Shown: positions 1 to 5,790 of the stretch, piece by piece
Position numbering within the stretch: the first letter of the stretch is position 1
Layout of the letters: every line of letters starts with the position of its first letter
Assembly: GCA_949025205.1 (NCBI GenBank)
Contig: CARMXJ010000054.1
Coordinates: 1-7,978 of the forward strand
Length of the DNA stretch: 7,978 nt
Direction of reading: 5' to 3'
DNA from: an uncultured Bacilli bacterium
Lineage (GTDB): Bacteria > Bacillota_I > Bacilli_A > RF39 > UBA660
Notes under the pieces: generated by a model
Seen by the model: only the letters and a program-made list of their open reading frames with translations
Databases searched by the model: none
What the model was told of the DNA's origin: nothing
Translations under genes and position numbers: made by a program

Positions 1-39
1 CTTCTTATCCACTTTTCTTTTTCCTTTTTTATCCTTTCT

Positions 40-54
40 AGTCTGAACTGTTAC
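40..54 (+). repeat. Left copy of a 15-bp perfect inverted repeat
   Basis: AGTCTGAACTGTTAC here is the exact reverse complement of 7925-7939. The match stops abruptly on both sides. The repeat is visibly richer in G+C (6 of 15) than its surroundings and lies just upstream of the promoter of the CapA-like gene. The 39 bases outside it are a pyrimidine-rich tract with no resemblance to the 39 bases outside the right copy. The repeat is certain; its meaning is not. Confidence 0.6.
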
Positions 55-59
55 ATAAT

Positions 60-87
60 TTGTGACTTTCTTTTTATGTGATATAAT
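60..87 (+). promoter_or_regulatory. Sigma-A-type promoter of the CapA-like gene
   Basis: A perfect extended -10, TGATATAAT, lies at 79-87. TTGTGA at 60-65 (4 of 6 matches to TTGACA) is a possible -35 with 16-bp spacing. Transcription would start near 94 and leave a leader of about 38 nt before the ATG at 133. The leader carries the GAGGTG ribosome site at 121-126. Confidence 0.65.
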
Positions 88-132
88 TTTCTCATACAAT
101 ATTTTATGATTTTGTTTTTAGAGGTGTAGTAT

Positions 133-1320
133 ATGAAAAAAAAGAATAAAATTTTAATTGCTGTTGTTTATATTTTTGCTTTCTTACTTATTATTGGCTC
201 TTCTCTTTATTTCTTTGACCGAAAAAAGGTAGAAAATACTTCAAATCCCGAGATTCAAAATCCAGAACCTCCCGAAGAAGAATTACCAAAAAGAGAAGAA
301 TATCAGCTAACTTTAGGTATGGTTGGGGATGCTTTGTATCATAGTGGTTGTTACAACGAAGGAAAAATGAATGATGGAACTTATAATTTTGATAAGCAAC
401 TAGCAGACATTGCCCCCATTATAAAAACTTATGATTTAGCGTATTACAACCAAGAAACGATTTTAGGTGGAGTGGAACTTGGACTTTCTTCTTATCCTCG
501 ATTTAATTCTCCTATAGAAGTAGGAAATGCTTTTATTAATGCAGGGTTTGATTTGGTAAGTCTTGCGAATAATCACACTTTAGATAAAGGCGAAAAAGCA
601 ATTTTAAATTCTGCTTCTTATTGGAGAAGTCAAAGAGGAATTATGACAGCAGGAAGTTATGATTCATTTGAAGATAGAGCAAGAAGTCATATTGGAGAAA
701 AAAATGGAATTACGTATGCTTTTCTAGCTTATACTTATGGAACAAATGGCATACCCGTTCCTAAGGGAAAAGAATATTTGGTCAATGTTTTTGATAAAGA
801 ACAAGCAAAATCCGATATTTTAGCGGTACGAGATAAAGTTGATGTTGTTTTGGTTTCAATGCACTGGGGTGTTGAGTATACCCATACTCCTACTAAAGAA
901 CAAAGAGAGCAAGCACAATTTTTAAGTGATTTAGGAGTAGATGTGATTATTGGTTCTCATCCACATGTTATCCAACCGATTGAACATATAGGCAAAACAG
1001 TTGTCATTTATTCTTTAGGTAATTTTATTTCTGGACAAGATGATTTAATGAAACGAATTGGCATGATTGCTTCTGTTGATATTCATAAAGTTGTAGAAGA
1101 GGGCATGACTACTATTAGCATTGATAATGTAAAAGGAGATTTGGTTTACACAGAACGGACAAGCGGATACCGAAACTTTAGAATTCTTCCTTTTTATCAA
1201 TTGGATAATAGCATTTTACCAAATTATGCAAGTGTTAAGACCAAGTATGAAGCAATTATTAATAAAAACGATGAAACGGTACAAGTCGGTACATTACCTC
1301 TTACTATGAGTGCAACATAG
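133..1320 (+). CDS. CapA/PgsA-family metallophosphatase-like protein, membrane-anchored
   Basis: The 395-residue protein has a short basic N-terminus and one hydrophobic segment (about residues 7-28), read as a signal anchor. A Pro/Glu-rich linker (about 39-57) then leads into a PGA_cap domain placed outside the membrane. Family motifs are visible in order: GD at 65-66, NQE at 106-108, NNH at 146-148, HWGVEY from 244, GSHPHV at 274-279 and YSLGNF at 293-298. The His, Asp and Asn residues of these motifs are the expected metal ligands of the calcineurin-like fold. GAGGTG six bases before the ATG supports the start. CapA/PgsA proteins take part in poly-gamma-glutamate export in Bacillus, but no capB, capC or capD neighbours exist here and the gene stands alone. 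An orphan cell-envelope phosphoesterase role is therefore as likely as capsule synthesis. The substrate is unknown. The family assignment is firm. Confidence 0.93.
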   Translation: MKKKNKILIAVVYIFAFLLIIGSSLYFFDRKKVENTSNPEIQNPEPPEEELPKREEYQLTLGMVGDALYHSGCYNEGKMNDGTYNFDKQLADIAPIIKTYDLAYYNQETILGGVELGLSSYPRFNSPIEVGNAFINAGFDLVSLANNHTLDKGEKAILNSASYWRSQRGIMTAGSYDSFEDRARSHIGEKNGITYAFLAYTYGTNGIPVPKGKEYLVNVFDKEQAKSDILAVRDKVDVVLVSMHWGVEYTHTPTKEQREQAQFLSDLGVDVIIGSHPHVIQPIEHIGKTVVIYSLGNFISGQDDLMKRIGMIASVDIHKVVEEGMTTISIDNVKGDLVYTERTSGYRNFRILPFYQLDNSILPNYASVKTKYEAIINKNDETVQVGTLPLTMSAT

Positions 1321-1336
1321 AATTTATAATTTTTAA

Positions 1337-1362
1337 AAAACAGCTGGCAAGCTGTTTTCTTT
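1337..1362. terminator. Bidirectional intrinsic terminator between convergent genes
   Basis: A perfect 9-bp stem, AAAACAGCT (1337-1345) and AGCTGTTTT (1350-1358), closes a 4-base GGCA loop. It is followed by T-rich sequence on the plus strand. Read on the minus strand the A-run before the stem becomes a T-run. It can end both the CapA-like gene and the seven-gene minus-strand unit. Confidence 0.88.
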
Positions 1363-1827
1363 TTAAGATACTTTTTTTAATTCTTCTAAAAATTCTTCTT
1401 TAGTTAATTTACTTAGATACTTATCGAAAGCTAGAGGAGATGCCGTTATCTCGTTTCCCATCCAAGTCTCTTTTTGATAGTTTTCTAGTTCTTCTTTATT
1501 TGTAAATTTTACTTCTACTCGGTTTAAACCTTCATAATCTTCGTAATACTTTTTAATAGAAATACGTGGGTCTTTTCTGTATAAATAACTGTCACGGATA
1601 ATTGTTTTATAAGCTATCCCTTTTAGTTTATTGAACTCTTTTTCCGAAATTTCTTCTTTGTTTATTAAAACATTATTTTCATCTAAAACTTCTTTTTCTA
1701 ATTTTTCTTTCTTTTTTTGAATACGTAAGAAATCATTTATGTAGTATCTTTCGTAACGAATCGGCTTACTTAATTCTAAGTTATCTATATTTTCTACTAT
1801 AAATCTTTTGGTTAATCTTTCTTGCAT
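1363..1827 (-). CDS. CYTH-like (triphosphate tunnel metalloenzyme superfamily) protein, degenerate N-terminal motif
   Basis: This 154-residue Lys/Glu-rich protein is the last gene of the seven-gene unit. The C-terminal half resembles CYTH domains (class IV adenylate cyclase, thiamine or inorganic triphosphatase): YEGLNRVEVKF at 98-108 followed by WMGNEIT at 122-128 matches the usual EVEF...W.G.EVT ending. Near the N-terminus KRFIV (7-11) and FLRIQKK (33-39) sit where the family has its RKF and RxR strands. The signature ExExK that binds metal is not present; the matching residues read RLTKR (4-8). If active it would hydrolyse or cyclise a triphosphate, but the lost motif makes catalysis doubtful. 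It starts 2 nt after the MazG-like stop; AAGGA lies about 13 nt before the ATG, a long spacing, and no other Met is near. Fold assignment is moderate and function is inferred. Confidence 0.6.
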   Translation of the reverse strand: MQERLTKRFIVENIDNLELSKPIRYERYYINDFLRIQKKKEKLEKEVLDENNVLINKEEISEKEFNKLKGIAYKTIIRDSYLYRKDPRISIKKYYEDYEGLNRVEVKFTNKEELENYQKETWMGNEITASPLAFDKYLSKLTKEEFLEELKKVS

Positions 1828-1829
1828 TT

Positions 1830-2150
1830 TTATTTTATTTCCTTATCCTCAAAAATACTTTTTCTGCCGTATTTTTCGGCATTTAATTTTTCTTTTAAAA
1901 ACATGCATTTTTCTAAATCTATATTATACATATTCGCTAAGCAAATCACATAATATAGAACATCATATAATTCTTCTTCTACAGTTCCCTTGATGGTGCC
2001 CGATTGTTCTAAGCGCTTGTCTTTTCTTATTGCTTGTGCAAGTTCTCCTACTTCTTCACTTAATTTATAAAAGTACTTATCTATACAATTATTTTTATGG
2101 TCAATTGTTTTTATTAACATCTGTAAATCTGCAATCGATATTTTATTCAT
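1830..2150 (-). CDS. MazG-like nucleoside triphosphate pyrophosphohydrolase
   Basis: This is a compact single-domain protein of 106 residues, the usual size of small MazG-like all-alpha NTP pyrophosphohydrolases. It shows the Mg-binding signature EEVGE at 32-36 and, after about 24 residues, ELYD at 60-63 (the ExxD half), with helices between. A terminal KLNAEKYGRK also resembles the family. It would cleave NTPs or dNTPs to NMP plus pyrophosphate, typically to clear non-canonical or surplus nucleotides in the cytoplasm. An AAAGGA ribosome site lies 8 nt before the ATG. It lies 17 nt after the NT5C-like gene and 2 nt before the CYTH-like gene, so all three are probably cotranscribed. Its product, an NMP, is the kind of substrate the neighbouring nucleotidase could use. 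That link is inference. Confidence 0.85.
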   Translation of the reverse strand: MNKISIADLQMLIKTIDHKNNCIDKYFYKLSEEVGELAQAIRKDKRLEQSGTIKGTVEEELYDVLYYVICLANMYNIDLEKCMFLKEKLNAEKYGRKSIFEDKEIK

Positions 2151-2167
2151 ATAATAAATCCTTTCTG

Positions 2168-2737
2168 TTATTTCTCATCATCTTTTTCTAAAAGTAAGTT
2201 ATCAATTTCTTTCCAATTGTTTACTCGTATAATCTGATTTTTTTTCAAATCAATATCTGTAATTGTTTTGTTACTCCAAGAGTTAAATAATATTTTTAAA
2301 TTTGCATTTTCTAATCCTGATAATCTATCATCTATGCCTATATCAAAATGCATTAGTTTTTTATTTTGAGTAAAAATATATTTATTTTCATCAATAAAAG
2401 GCAATTTTTCTTTTAAATAATTAAATTTATTCTTCAAATTCTCAGCAGCATTTATAACATCTTTTTTCCATATATAAGAAGTTACAATGTAAATATCATA
2501 TTTTTCATTTAATTTTTTTATTGTTTCGTAGCAACCTTCTAGTAAAGGAGCATTATCATATATATTTTTATGTGCATAAATTTTTTTAAACTCCTCTTCC
2601 TGTCCTTCTATTACTTCTTGTCTATATTTGACTTTCAATTTATTAAAATCTAATTTTTTATTCAAAAATTCTTCTAAAAAAATGGTGAAATTGTTATTTG
2701 TAATTACATTGTCCATATCTATCATCATTGTTTTCAT
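2168..2737 (-). CDS. HAD-superfamily 5'(3')-deoxyribonucleotidase, NT5C type
   Basis: The 189-residue protein has the HAD aspartates at the very N-terminus: IDMDNVI (6-12), with D7 as nucleophile and D9 as acid/base. A helical cap follows at about 15-70, then motif II as VTS (85-87), a Lys pair before the third motif (126-127) and motif IV as IDDRL (135-139). This order and length fit cytosolic NT5C nucleotidases, which dephosphorylate deoxyribonucleoside (and some ribonucleoside) 5'- or 3'-monophosphates. The upstream ribosome site is only a weak purine run, so M1 is preferred mainly because it keeps D7 at the family's usual depth; M4 is possible. It sits 30 nt after the Nudix gene and 17 nt before the MazG-like gene. 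In context it is a dNMP-consuming step of the unit. Substrate preference cannot be read from sequence. Confidence 0.85.
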   Translation of the reverse strand: MKTMMIDMDNVITNNNFTIFLEEFLNKKLDFNKLKVKYRQEVIEGQEEEFKKIYAHKNIYDNAPLLEGCYETIKKLNEKYDIYIVTSYIWKKDVINAAENLKNKFNYLKEKLPFIDENKYIFTQNKKLMHFDIGIDDRLSGLENANLKILFNSWSNKTITDIDLKKNQIIRVNNWKEIDNLLLEKDDEK

Positions 2738-2767
2738 TTACTTTTCTTCTTTCTTCTAACTTTTTCA

Positions 2768-3328
2768 TTACGTATTTTGCTCTTGTAGTTTTTCAATTAA
2801 TCTTTTATGAACTGGTCTAATAAAATCAACAATTGTATCTCCAATCGCTTCCTCAAATGAAATCCATTTTACTCCTTTACTTTCTTCTTCTCTAAAAGCT
2901 AATGGTTCTTTATCATCTGCTTCTAATAAATACACAACATCTAAATGAGTGTGAGCAGGTACATATTTTCCTCTTTTTATATGACCAACAATAGGAGATG
3001 CTGATATGGCATAAATGGAATTATTGAGTACTTTCGTTTTTAATCCTGTTTCTTCTTCTACTTCTCGCACCGCTACTGAAAGTAAATCTTCTTCTCCATC
3101 TGCATGACCTCCTGGAAATATCCAAGCATCACATATATTATGATAAACGACTAGCATTTTTGTTCTTTCCTTATTTACCACAAAAGCAGAAGAGGCAAAA
3201 TGTCCAAATTCGTTATTTCTTGTTAAGACATCCGGAAATGTATCTATCCATTTTAATAAATATTCTTTATTCTTTTCTTCTGCTTCATCAAACGGAATGA
3301 AGCTTTTTATTTCTTCTTTTAAATTCAT
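2768..3328 (-). CDS. Nudix hydrolase with canonical Nudix box
   Basis: From the ATG at 3328 the protein has 186 residues. The Nudix box G-x5-E-x7-REVEEETGL occupies residues 74-96 with every signature position intact, preceded by WIFPGG (69-74). It should therefore bind Mg and hydrolyse a nucleoside diphosphate linked to another group. The sequence does not identify the substrate. The reading frame is open further upstream, to 3373, but those codons overlap the preceding gene; the ATG at 3328 lies 2 nt after that gene's stop and follows an AAGGAAGA ribosome site, so it is chosen. A conserved HTHLDVVYLL strand (127-136) follows the box. Placed within a nucleotide-processing unit, roles in clearing damaged nucleotides or dinucleotide intermediates are plausible but unproven. 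Confidence 0.9.
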   Translation of the reverse strand: MNLKEEIKSFIPFDEAEEKNKEYLLKWIDTFPDVLTRNNEFGHFASSAFVVNKERTKMLVVYHNICDAWIFPGGHADGEEDLLSVAVREVEEETGLKTKVLNNSIYAISASPIVGHIKRGKYVPAHTHLDVVYLLEADDKEPLAFREEESKGVKWISFEEAIGDTIVDFIRPVHKRLIEKLQEQNT

Positions 3329-3330
3329 TT

Positions 3331-3729
3331 TTAATCTTCCTTCCATATTTTTATCCAACCAAGTTTTAACCATAAAGCTACTTCTTCATAACTAGTTACT
3401 TCTTTACTTGGCATTTTTAAAATATACAATTCTATTTCCTTTTTATAAACTAATTTTTGAGATAATCCAAATAGCAATTCTGCAAAGGCTTCTGCACCTA
3501 TATATCCGCTTAAACCATCTTTATCTTCGTTCATAATAAACAGCATATTTGTTTTGGTTATATTCTCTAAAAATTCTATATGAATTTGTGGATATAATTC
3601 TATAAACCTTTCTTTGGGGATAAATTTTGGATAGTCTAAAACTTTATAATGCTTTTTATTAAAGTAATTTATCCAATACTCTATTTTTTCTGGAAGTTTG
3701 GCACTTCCTGCTATTACAATCTTTTTCAT
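3331..3729 (-). CDS. Small nucleoside 2-deoxyribosyltransferase-like protein
   Basis: The protein has 132 residues from the ATG at 3729. The N-terminus MKKIVIAGSA is a beta strand with a turn, as in the nucleoside 2-deoxyribosyltransferase/RCL fold. Near the middle GYIGAEAFAEL (75-85) matches the family stretch G-Y-I-G-x-E/T-x-x-E; E84 would correspond to the catalytic Glu position. Family members swap bases between deoxyribonucleosides or hydrolyse the N-glycosidic bond of (deoxy)nucleoside monophosphates. The reading frame is open upstream to 3837, but that part overlaps the Qng1 gene; AAGGAG at 3734-3739 sets the start at 3729, 13 nt after the Qng1 stop. It is the third gene in the unit with a likely role at a base-sugar bond. 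It may be a divergent or purely nucleotide-binding relative. Fold fairly likely, activity inferred. Confidence 0.62.
   Translation of the reverse strand: MKKIVIAGSAKLPEKIEYWINYFNKKHYKVLDYPKFIPKERFIELYPQIHIEFLENITKTNMLFIMNEDKDGLSGYIGAEAFAELLFGLSQKLVYKKEIELYILKMPSKEVTSYEEVALWLKLGWIKIWKED
3335..3342 (-). promoter_or_regulatory. Ribosome binding site deciding the Nudix start
   Basis: AAGGAAGA on the minus strand lies 6 nt before the ATG at 3328 and overlaps the last codons of the preceding gene. It favours 3328 over the in-frame upstream Met codons at 3346 and 3373, which lack such a site. Confidence 0.7.
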
Positions 3730-3733
3730 AAGA

Positions 3734-3739
3734 CTCCTT
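3734..3739 (-). promoter_or_regulatory. Ribosome binding site deciding the deoxyribosyltransferase-like start
   Basis: AAGGAG on the minus strand lies 4 nt before the ATG at 3729, in the short gap just after the Qng1 stop codon (3743-3745). It fixes a start that avoids a long overlap with the Qng1 gene. Confidence 0.75.
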
Positions 3740-3742
3740 ATT

Positions 3743-4684
3743 TTAATATGACATCGTTCTAGTGCGATGATACGGTTTAAAGTTTTTACTTTTATCTTGG
3801 CCAAGACTCCAAATAATATCATTGATATCAATGGCACACATTTTATTTTTTAGAGCTTCTTTTATCTTGCTTATTACTACTATCATACTAGCTCTAATTT
3901 CTACTTCATAAATCGAGTTTTCTTCTATTTCTGTTTTACTATCTACAAGCAGAGAAAGCTCTTCATCGTAGATTACAATGTTTAATCCTCTTAATACTTG
4001 TGGAATTTTATAATCAGCACAACCTACTAAATGAGAATAGTCTACATCTATATTTTCTTTTAATTTTCGAATATGCAAAATATCCGAAACTACCAATTGT
4101 GCCAATTTGTAAAAATAAATTGTTTTTCCTTTGTATGTTCTTTTATCTTCAAAGCTTGGGAAGTTATCCACAATCAGATTAAATAGTTCTATATCGTTAG
4201 TAATACTTTTTGTAAATTCATAAAAATTGCCATTCATTTTTTCATTTACAATTCTACTTATTTCATTTATTGTTTGGTAACGTTCTTTAAGCAGTGGAAT
4301 TTCTATGTTTCCCTCTAAAGCTTGCTCGAATTCTTTAAAAGATATCTTTGTAAAATCTAAATGACCTTTTTCTTTTTGTAATTTCGATAACGCATAAATA
4401 AGGGCAAATGCGCCATCAATATTTTCGTTTTCTTCTGTTGTTATTGTCCATTTAGGACTTCCCCAAAACGAACAATCAATAGAACCTAAAATTAATAAAA
4501 AATTTACTATTTCTTCTATATTTTTATCTAATAAGCCGAAAGGATTGCTACATAGCCAGTGTATCGGTTCTTCATAATTCCAATTGTTTATAAGTTTGGA
4601 TAGTTCTTCTTCCTTTATTTTTACGTGTTTTGCCTTATTTACTACATACTTTGAAGTGTTTATCACTTCCTCTAATTTATTCAT
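3743..4684 (-). CDS. qng1: Qng1/DUF2419 queuosine-5'-phosphate N-glycosidase (queuine salvage)
   Basis: The 313-residue protein carries the family blocks in order: IDCSFWG (69-75), IDGAFALIYAL (89-99), LLKERYQTINEI (131-142), FPSFED (175-180), FYKLAQLVVSD (191-201), GCADYKIPQVLR (221-232), EVEIRA (260-265) and the C-terminal PYHRTRT (304-310). Members of this family (eukaryotic Qng1, some bacterial homologues) release queuine from queuosine 5'-monophosphate, letting cells reuse the modified base for tRNA wobble modification. The fold has been reported to resemble DNA glycosylases. Length and blocks look complete, so it is probably active; the Asp in GCADY is a good catalytic candidate, stated by pattern only. 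Its ATG overlaps the end of the preceding gene by 8 nt (ATGAATAA), implying translational coupling. The window holds no queuine transporter or Tgt. Confidence 0.9.
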   Translation of the reverse strand: MNKLEEVINTSKYVVNKAKHVKIKEEELSKLINNWNYEEPIHWLCSNPFGLLDKNIEEIVNFLLILGSIDCSFWGSPKWTITTEENENIDGAFALIYALSKLQKEKGHLDFTKISFKEFEQALEGNIEIPLLKERYQTINEISRIVNEKMNGNFYEFTKSITNDIELFNLIVDNFPSFEDKRTYKGKTIYFYKLAQLVVSDILHIRKLKENIDVDYSHLVGCADYKIPQVLRGLNIVIYDEELSLLVDSKTEIEENSIYEVEIRASMIVVISKIKEALKNKMCAIDINDIIWSLGQDKSKNFKPYHRTRTMSY

Positions 4685-5426
4685 TTTCTAACTCCTTAAA
4701 TCCATTTCTACTCCATAACCACAAAGCGGTGTGGATATCTATCGGCTTATATTTAGTATTTTTTAATAGTTCATTCCAACGCTCAATTACTATATTTTGT
4801 ACATCACTTCTTTGTAATTCCTCATCTGTAATTAGTCCTAAACGATGCGTTGATTTTATGACATGTGTATCTGGTGCTACCGTTAAATTTTCTATATTTG
4901 TGTATTCTTGGGTTGTATACTGCCATATGACATACATCCAGTAATTGCATATTTTTGTTCCAGAAAGATAAGGAAATTTCTTTTTGTTTTCTTTTTGAAT
5001 AAAATCACGAATTTTATCTACATCGTTATCAAGATTTGCAAATAGTTTTCTTATATCTCCTTCAAATAATTCTATAAATGTTTTACACAAAGTTATCCAG
5101 ATTTCTGTTTGCTTGTTTTTTTGCAATGCTACTTTGTATTTTGTTAAAGCAATTTGCATTTCTTCTACTGGCCTTGTTACTACTTCTTTAGGATTAAAAA
5201 CAAAATGGGTATCTTTATCTTGATAAGTTTTGTTAGCATTTTCCCAAAGTGTATAAGAATTTCTTTGGTAGTTTAAAGCCATAGGTAATGTAAAGTATAA
5301 ATAATTTTCTAGTGAACTTTTTTCTAAATGTGGATTTTCATCTTCAGGCATTATTTCTCCACCAAGACTTCCCTTTTGCCACATATTATATAAAATGTCT
5401 ACTTTTTTTAAAATTTCCTCGTGCAT
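4677..5426 (-). CDS. Uncharacterised HhH-GPD-like (DNA glycosylase fold) protein, partner of Qng1
   Basis: I do not recognise a named family, but the second half looks like the helix-hairpin-helix glycosylase superfamily. SGTKICN (155-161) lines up with the VGRKTAN of endonuclease III, keeping the Lys (K158). APDTHVIKSTHRLG (184-197) lines up with the VDTHVxRVxxRLG that contains the catalytic Asp (D186). The Lys-Asp distance is 28 residues instead of 18, so there is an insertion. No Cys cluster for an FeS site follows. A conserved-looking PIDIHTALWLWSR (228-240) ends the protein, and the N-terminal half is helical with aromatic residues. The ATG at 5426 is preferred over the GTG at 5435 because AGGTGG (5432-5437) is correctly spaced for it and covers the GTG. 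It is first in the unit and overlaps Qng1 by 8 nt. A base-excising or nucleoside-hydrolysing role is inference. Confidence 0.7.
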   Translation of the reverse strand: MHEEILKKVDILYNMWQKGSLGGEIMPEDENPHLEKSSLENYLYFTLPMALNYQRNSYTLWENANKTYQDKDTHFVFNPKEVVTRPVEEMQIALTKYKVALQKNKQTEIWITLCKTFIELFEGDIRKLFANLDNDVDKIRDFIQKENKKKFPYLSGTKICNYWMYVIWQYTTQEYTNIENLTVAPDTHVIKSTHRLGLITDEELQRSDVQNIVIERWNELLKNTKYKPIDIHTALWLWSRNGFKELENE

Positions 5427-5431
5427 CGATA

Positions 5432-5437
5432 CCACCT
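5432..5437 (-). promoter_or_regulatory. Ribosome binding site deciding the start of the HhH-GPD-like gene
   Basis: AGGTGG on the minus strand lies 5 nt before the ATG at 5426. A GTG start at 5435 would sit inside this site, so it is rejected. Confidence 0.75.
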
Positions 5438-5443
5438 ATGATT

Positions 5444-5452
5444 ATTATAGCA
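5444..5452 (-). promoter_or_regulatory. Extended -10 promoter of the seven-gene unit
   Basis: TGCTATAAT on the minus strand is a perfect extended -10. No convincing -35 lies 16-18 bp upstream. The predicted start point near 5437 coincides with the first base of the ribosome site, giving a leader of only about 11 nt. It is the only promoter seen ahead of the seven genes. Weaker internal promoters cannot be excluded. Confidence 0.55.
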
Positions 5453-5471
5453 TTATTCAACATTATTTTGG

Positions 5472-5499
5472 TATAAAATAAAAAGAGGTTAGTCCTCTT
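5472..5499 (-). terminator. Intrinsic terminator of the toxin-antitoxin operon
   Basis: Read on the minus strand, AAGAGG and CCTCTT (5494-5499 and 5483-5488) pair around a 5-base loop and are followed by a T-rich tail. It lies directly after the YafQ stop codon and before the promoter of the seven-gene unit, so it separates the two transcription units. Confidence 0.75.
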
Positions 5500-5502
5500 C
5501 TA

Positions 5503-5787
5503 TTACTCAAATAATTCGCTGTGACTACCTGTTGCAAATAGTAATAATATTAATTCGTTATTATTTATTTGATAAATCAATAACCAATTGGGCTCTATAT
5601 GACATTCTCTACAGTTTTTGTATTTTTTGTCATTTATCAATGGATGGTCTTTGTGTTTAGCTTCTAACTTTTCTCCTTTGGCAAGTTGCTCAATTATTCT
5701 ATATAATTCGGTTAAATCTTTTTCTTGTTTTTTTGCTTTTTTATATTGCTTTTTAAAATTGTTAGTATAATCTACGTTGTATTTCAT
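5503..5787 (-). CDS. yafQ: YafQ-family type II toxin (RelE superfamily mRNA endonuclease)
   Basis: The 94-residue protein has the YafQ layout: a Lys-rich N-terminal helix pair, KDHPL (46-50), CHIEPNWLLIY (62-72) and the C-terminal TGSHSELF (86-93). YafQ toxins cut mRNA in the ribosome, using two to three His plus an Asp. H48, H63 and H89 match E. coli H50, H63 and H87, but the position of E. coli D67 is Asn (N67) here. This could weaken cleavage or be a normal variant of the low-GC branch. The gene follows the antitoxin by 3 nt with an overlapping GAGGA ribosome site, the classic antitoxin-first order, and is closed by its own terminator. Family assignment is firm; toxicity is inferred. Confidence 0.92.
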   Translation of the reverse strand: MKYNVDYTNNFKKQYKKAKKQEKDLTELYRIIEQLAKGEKLEAKHKDHPLINDKKYKNCRECHIEPNWLLIYQINNNELILLLFATGSHSELFE

Positions 5788-5790
5788 TTA

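Noticed and set aside
1..12. Possible start of a divergent minus-strand gene (GTG at 10-12 after AAGGA-like purine runs)
   Set aside because: Only four codons are inside the window and the purine run would give SD-like matches by chance.
40..54. Sequencing-adapter residue
   Set aside because: GTCTGAACT is shared with a common Illumina adapter, but the following bases differ, the repeat is internal on both sides and lies within plausible genomic sequence.
1808..1993. Plus-strand ORF opposite the MazG/CYTH genes
   Set aside because: It is antisense to well-supported genes, hydrophobic from T-rich complement, and has no ribosome site or family motif.
3730..3837. N-terminal extension of the deoxyribosyltransferase-like gene
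   Set aside because: It lies inside the Qng1 coding region, and AAGGAG with ATG at 3729 gives the family-like MKKIVIAGSA start.
4000..4182. Plus-strand ORF opposite Qng1
   Set aside because: Shadow of conserved Qng1 blocks on the other strand; no own signals.
4630..4944. Plus-strand ORF opposite the Qng1 start and HhH-GPD-like gene
   Set aside because: Antisense to two genes with clear motifs and start signals; composition is that of a complement strand.
5427..5502. preQ1-type riboswitch ahead of the Qng1 unit
   Set aside because: The predicted leader is about 11 nt and the rest of the gap is taken up by the promoter and the toxin terminator, leaving no room for an aptamer.
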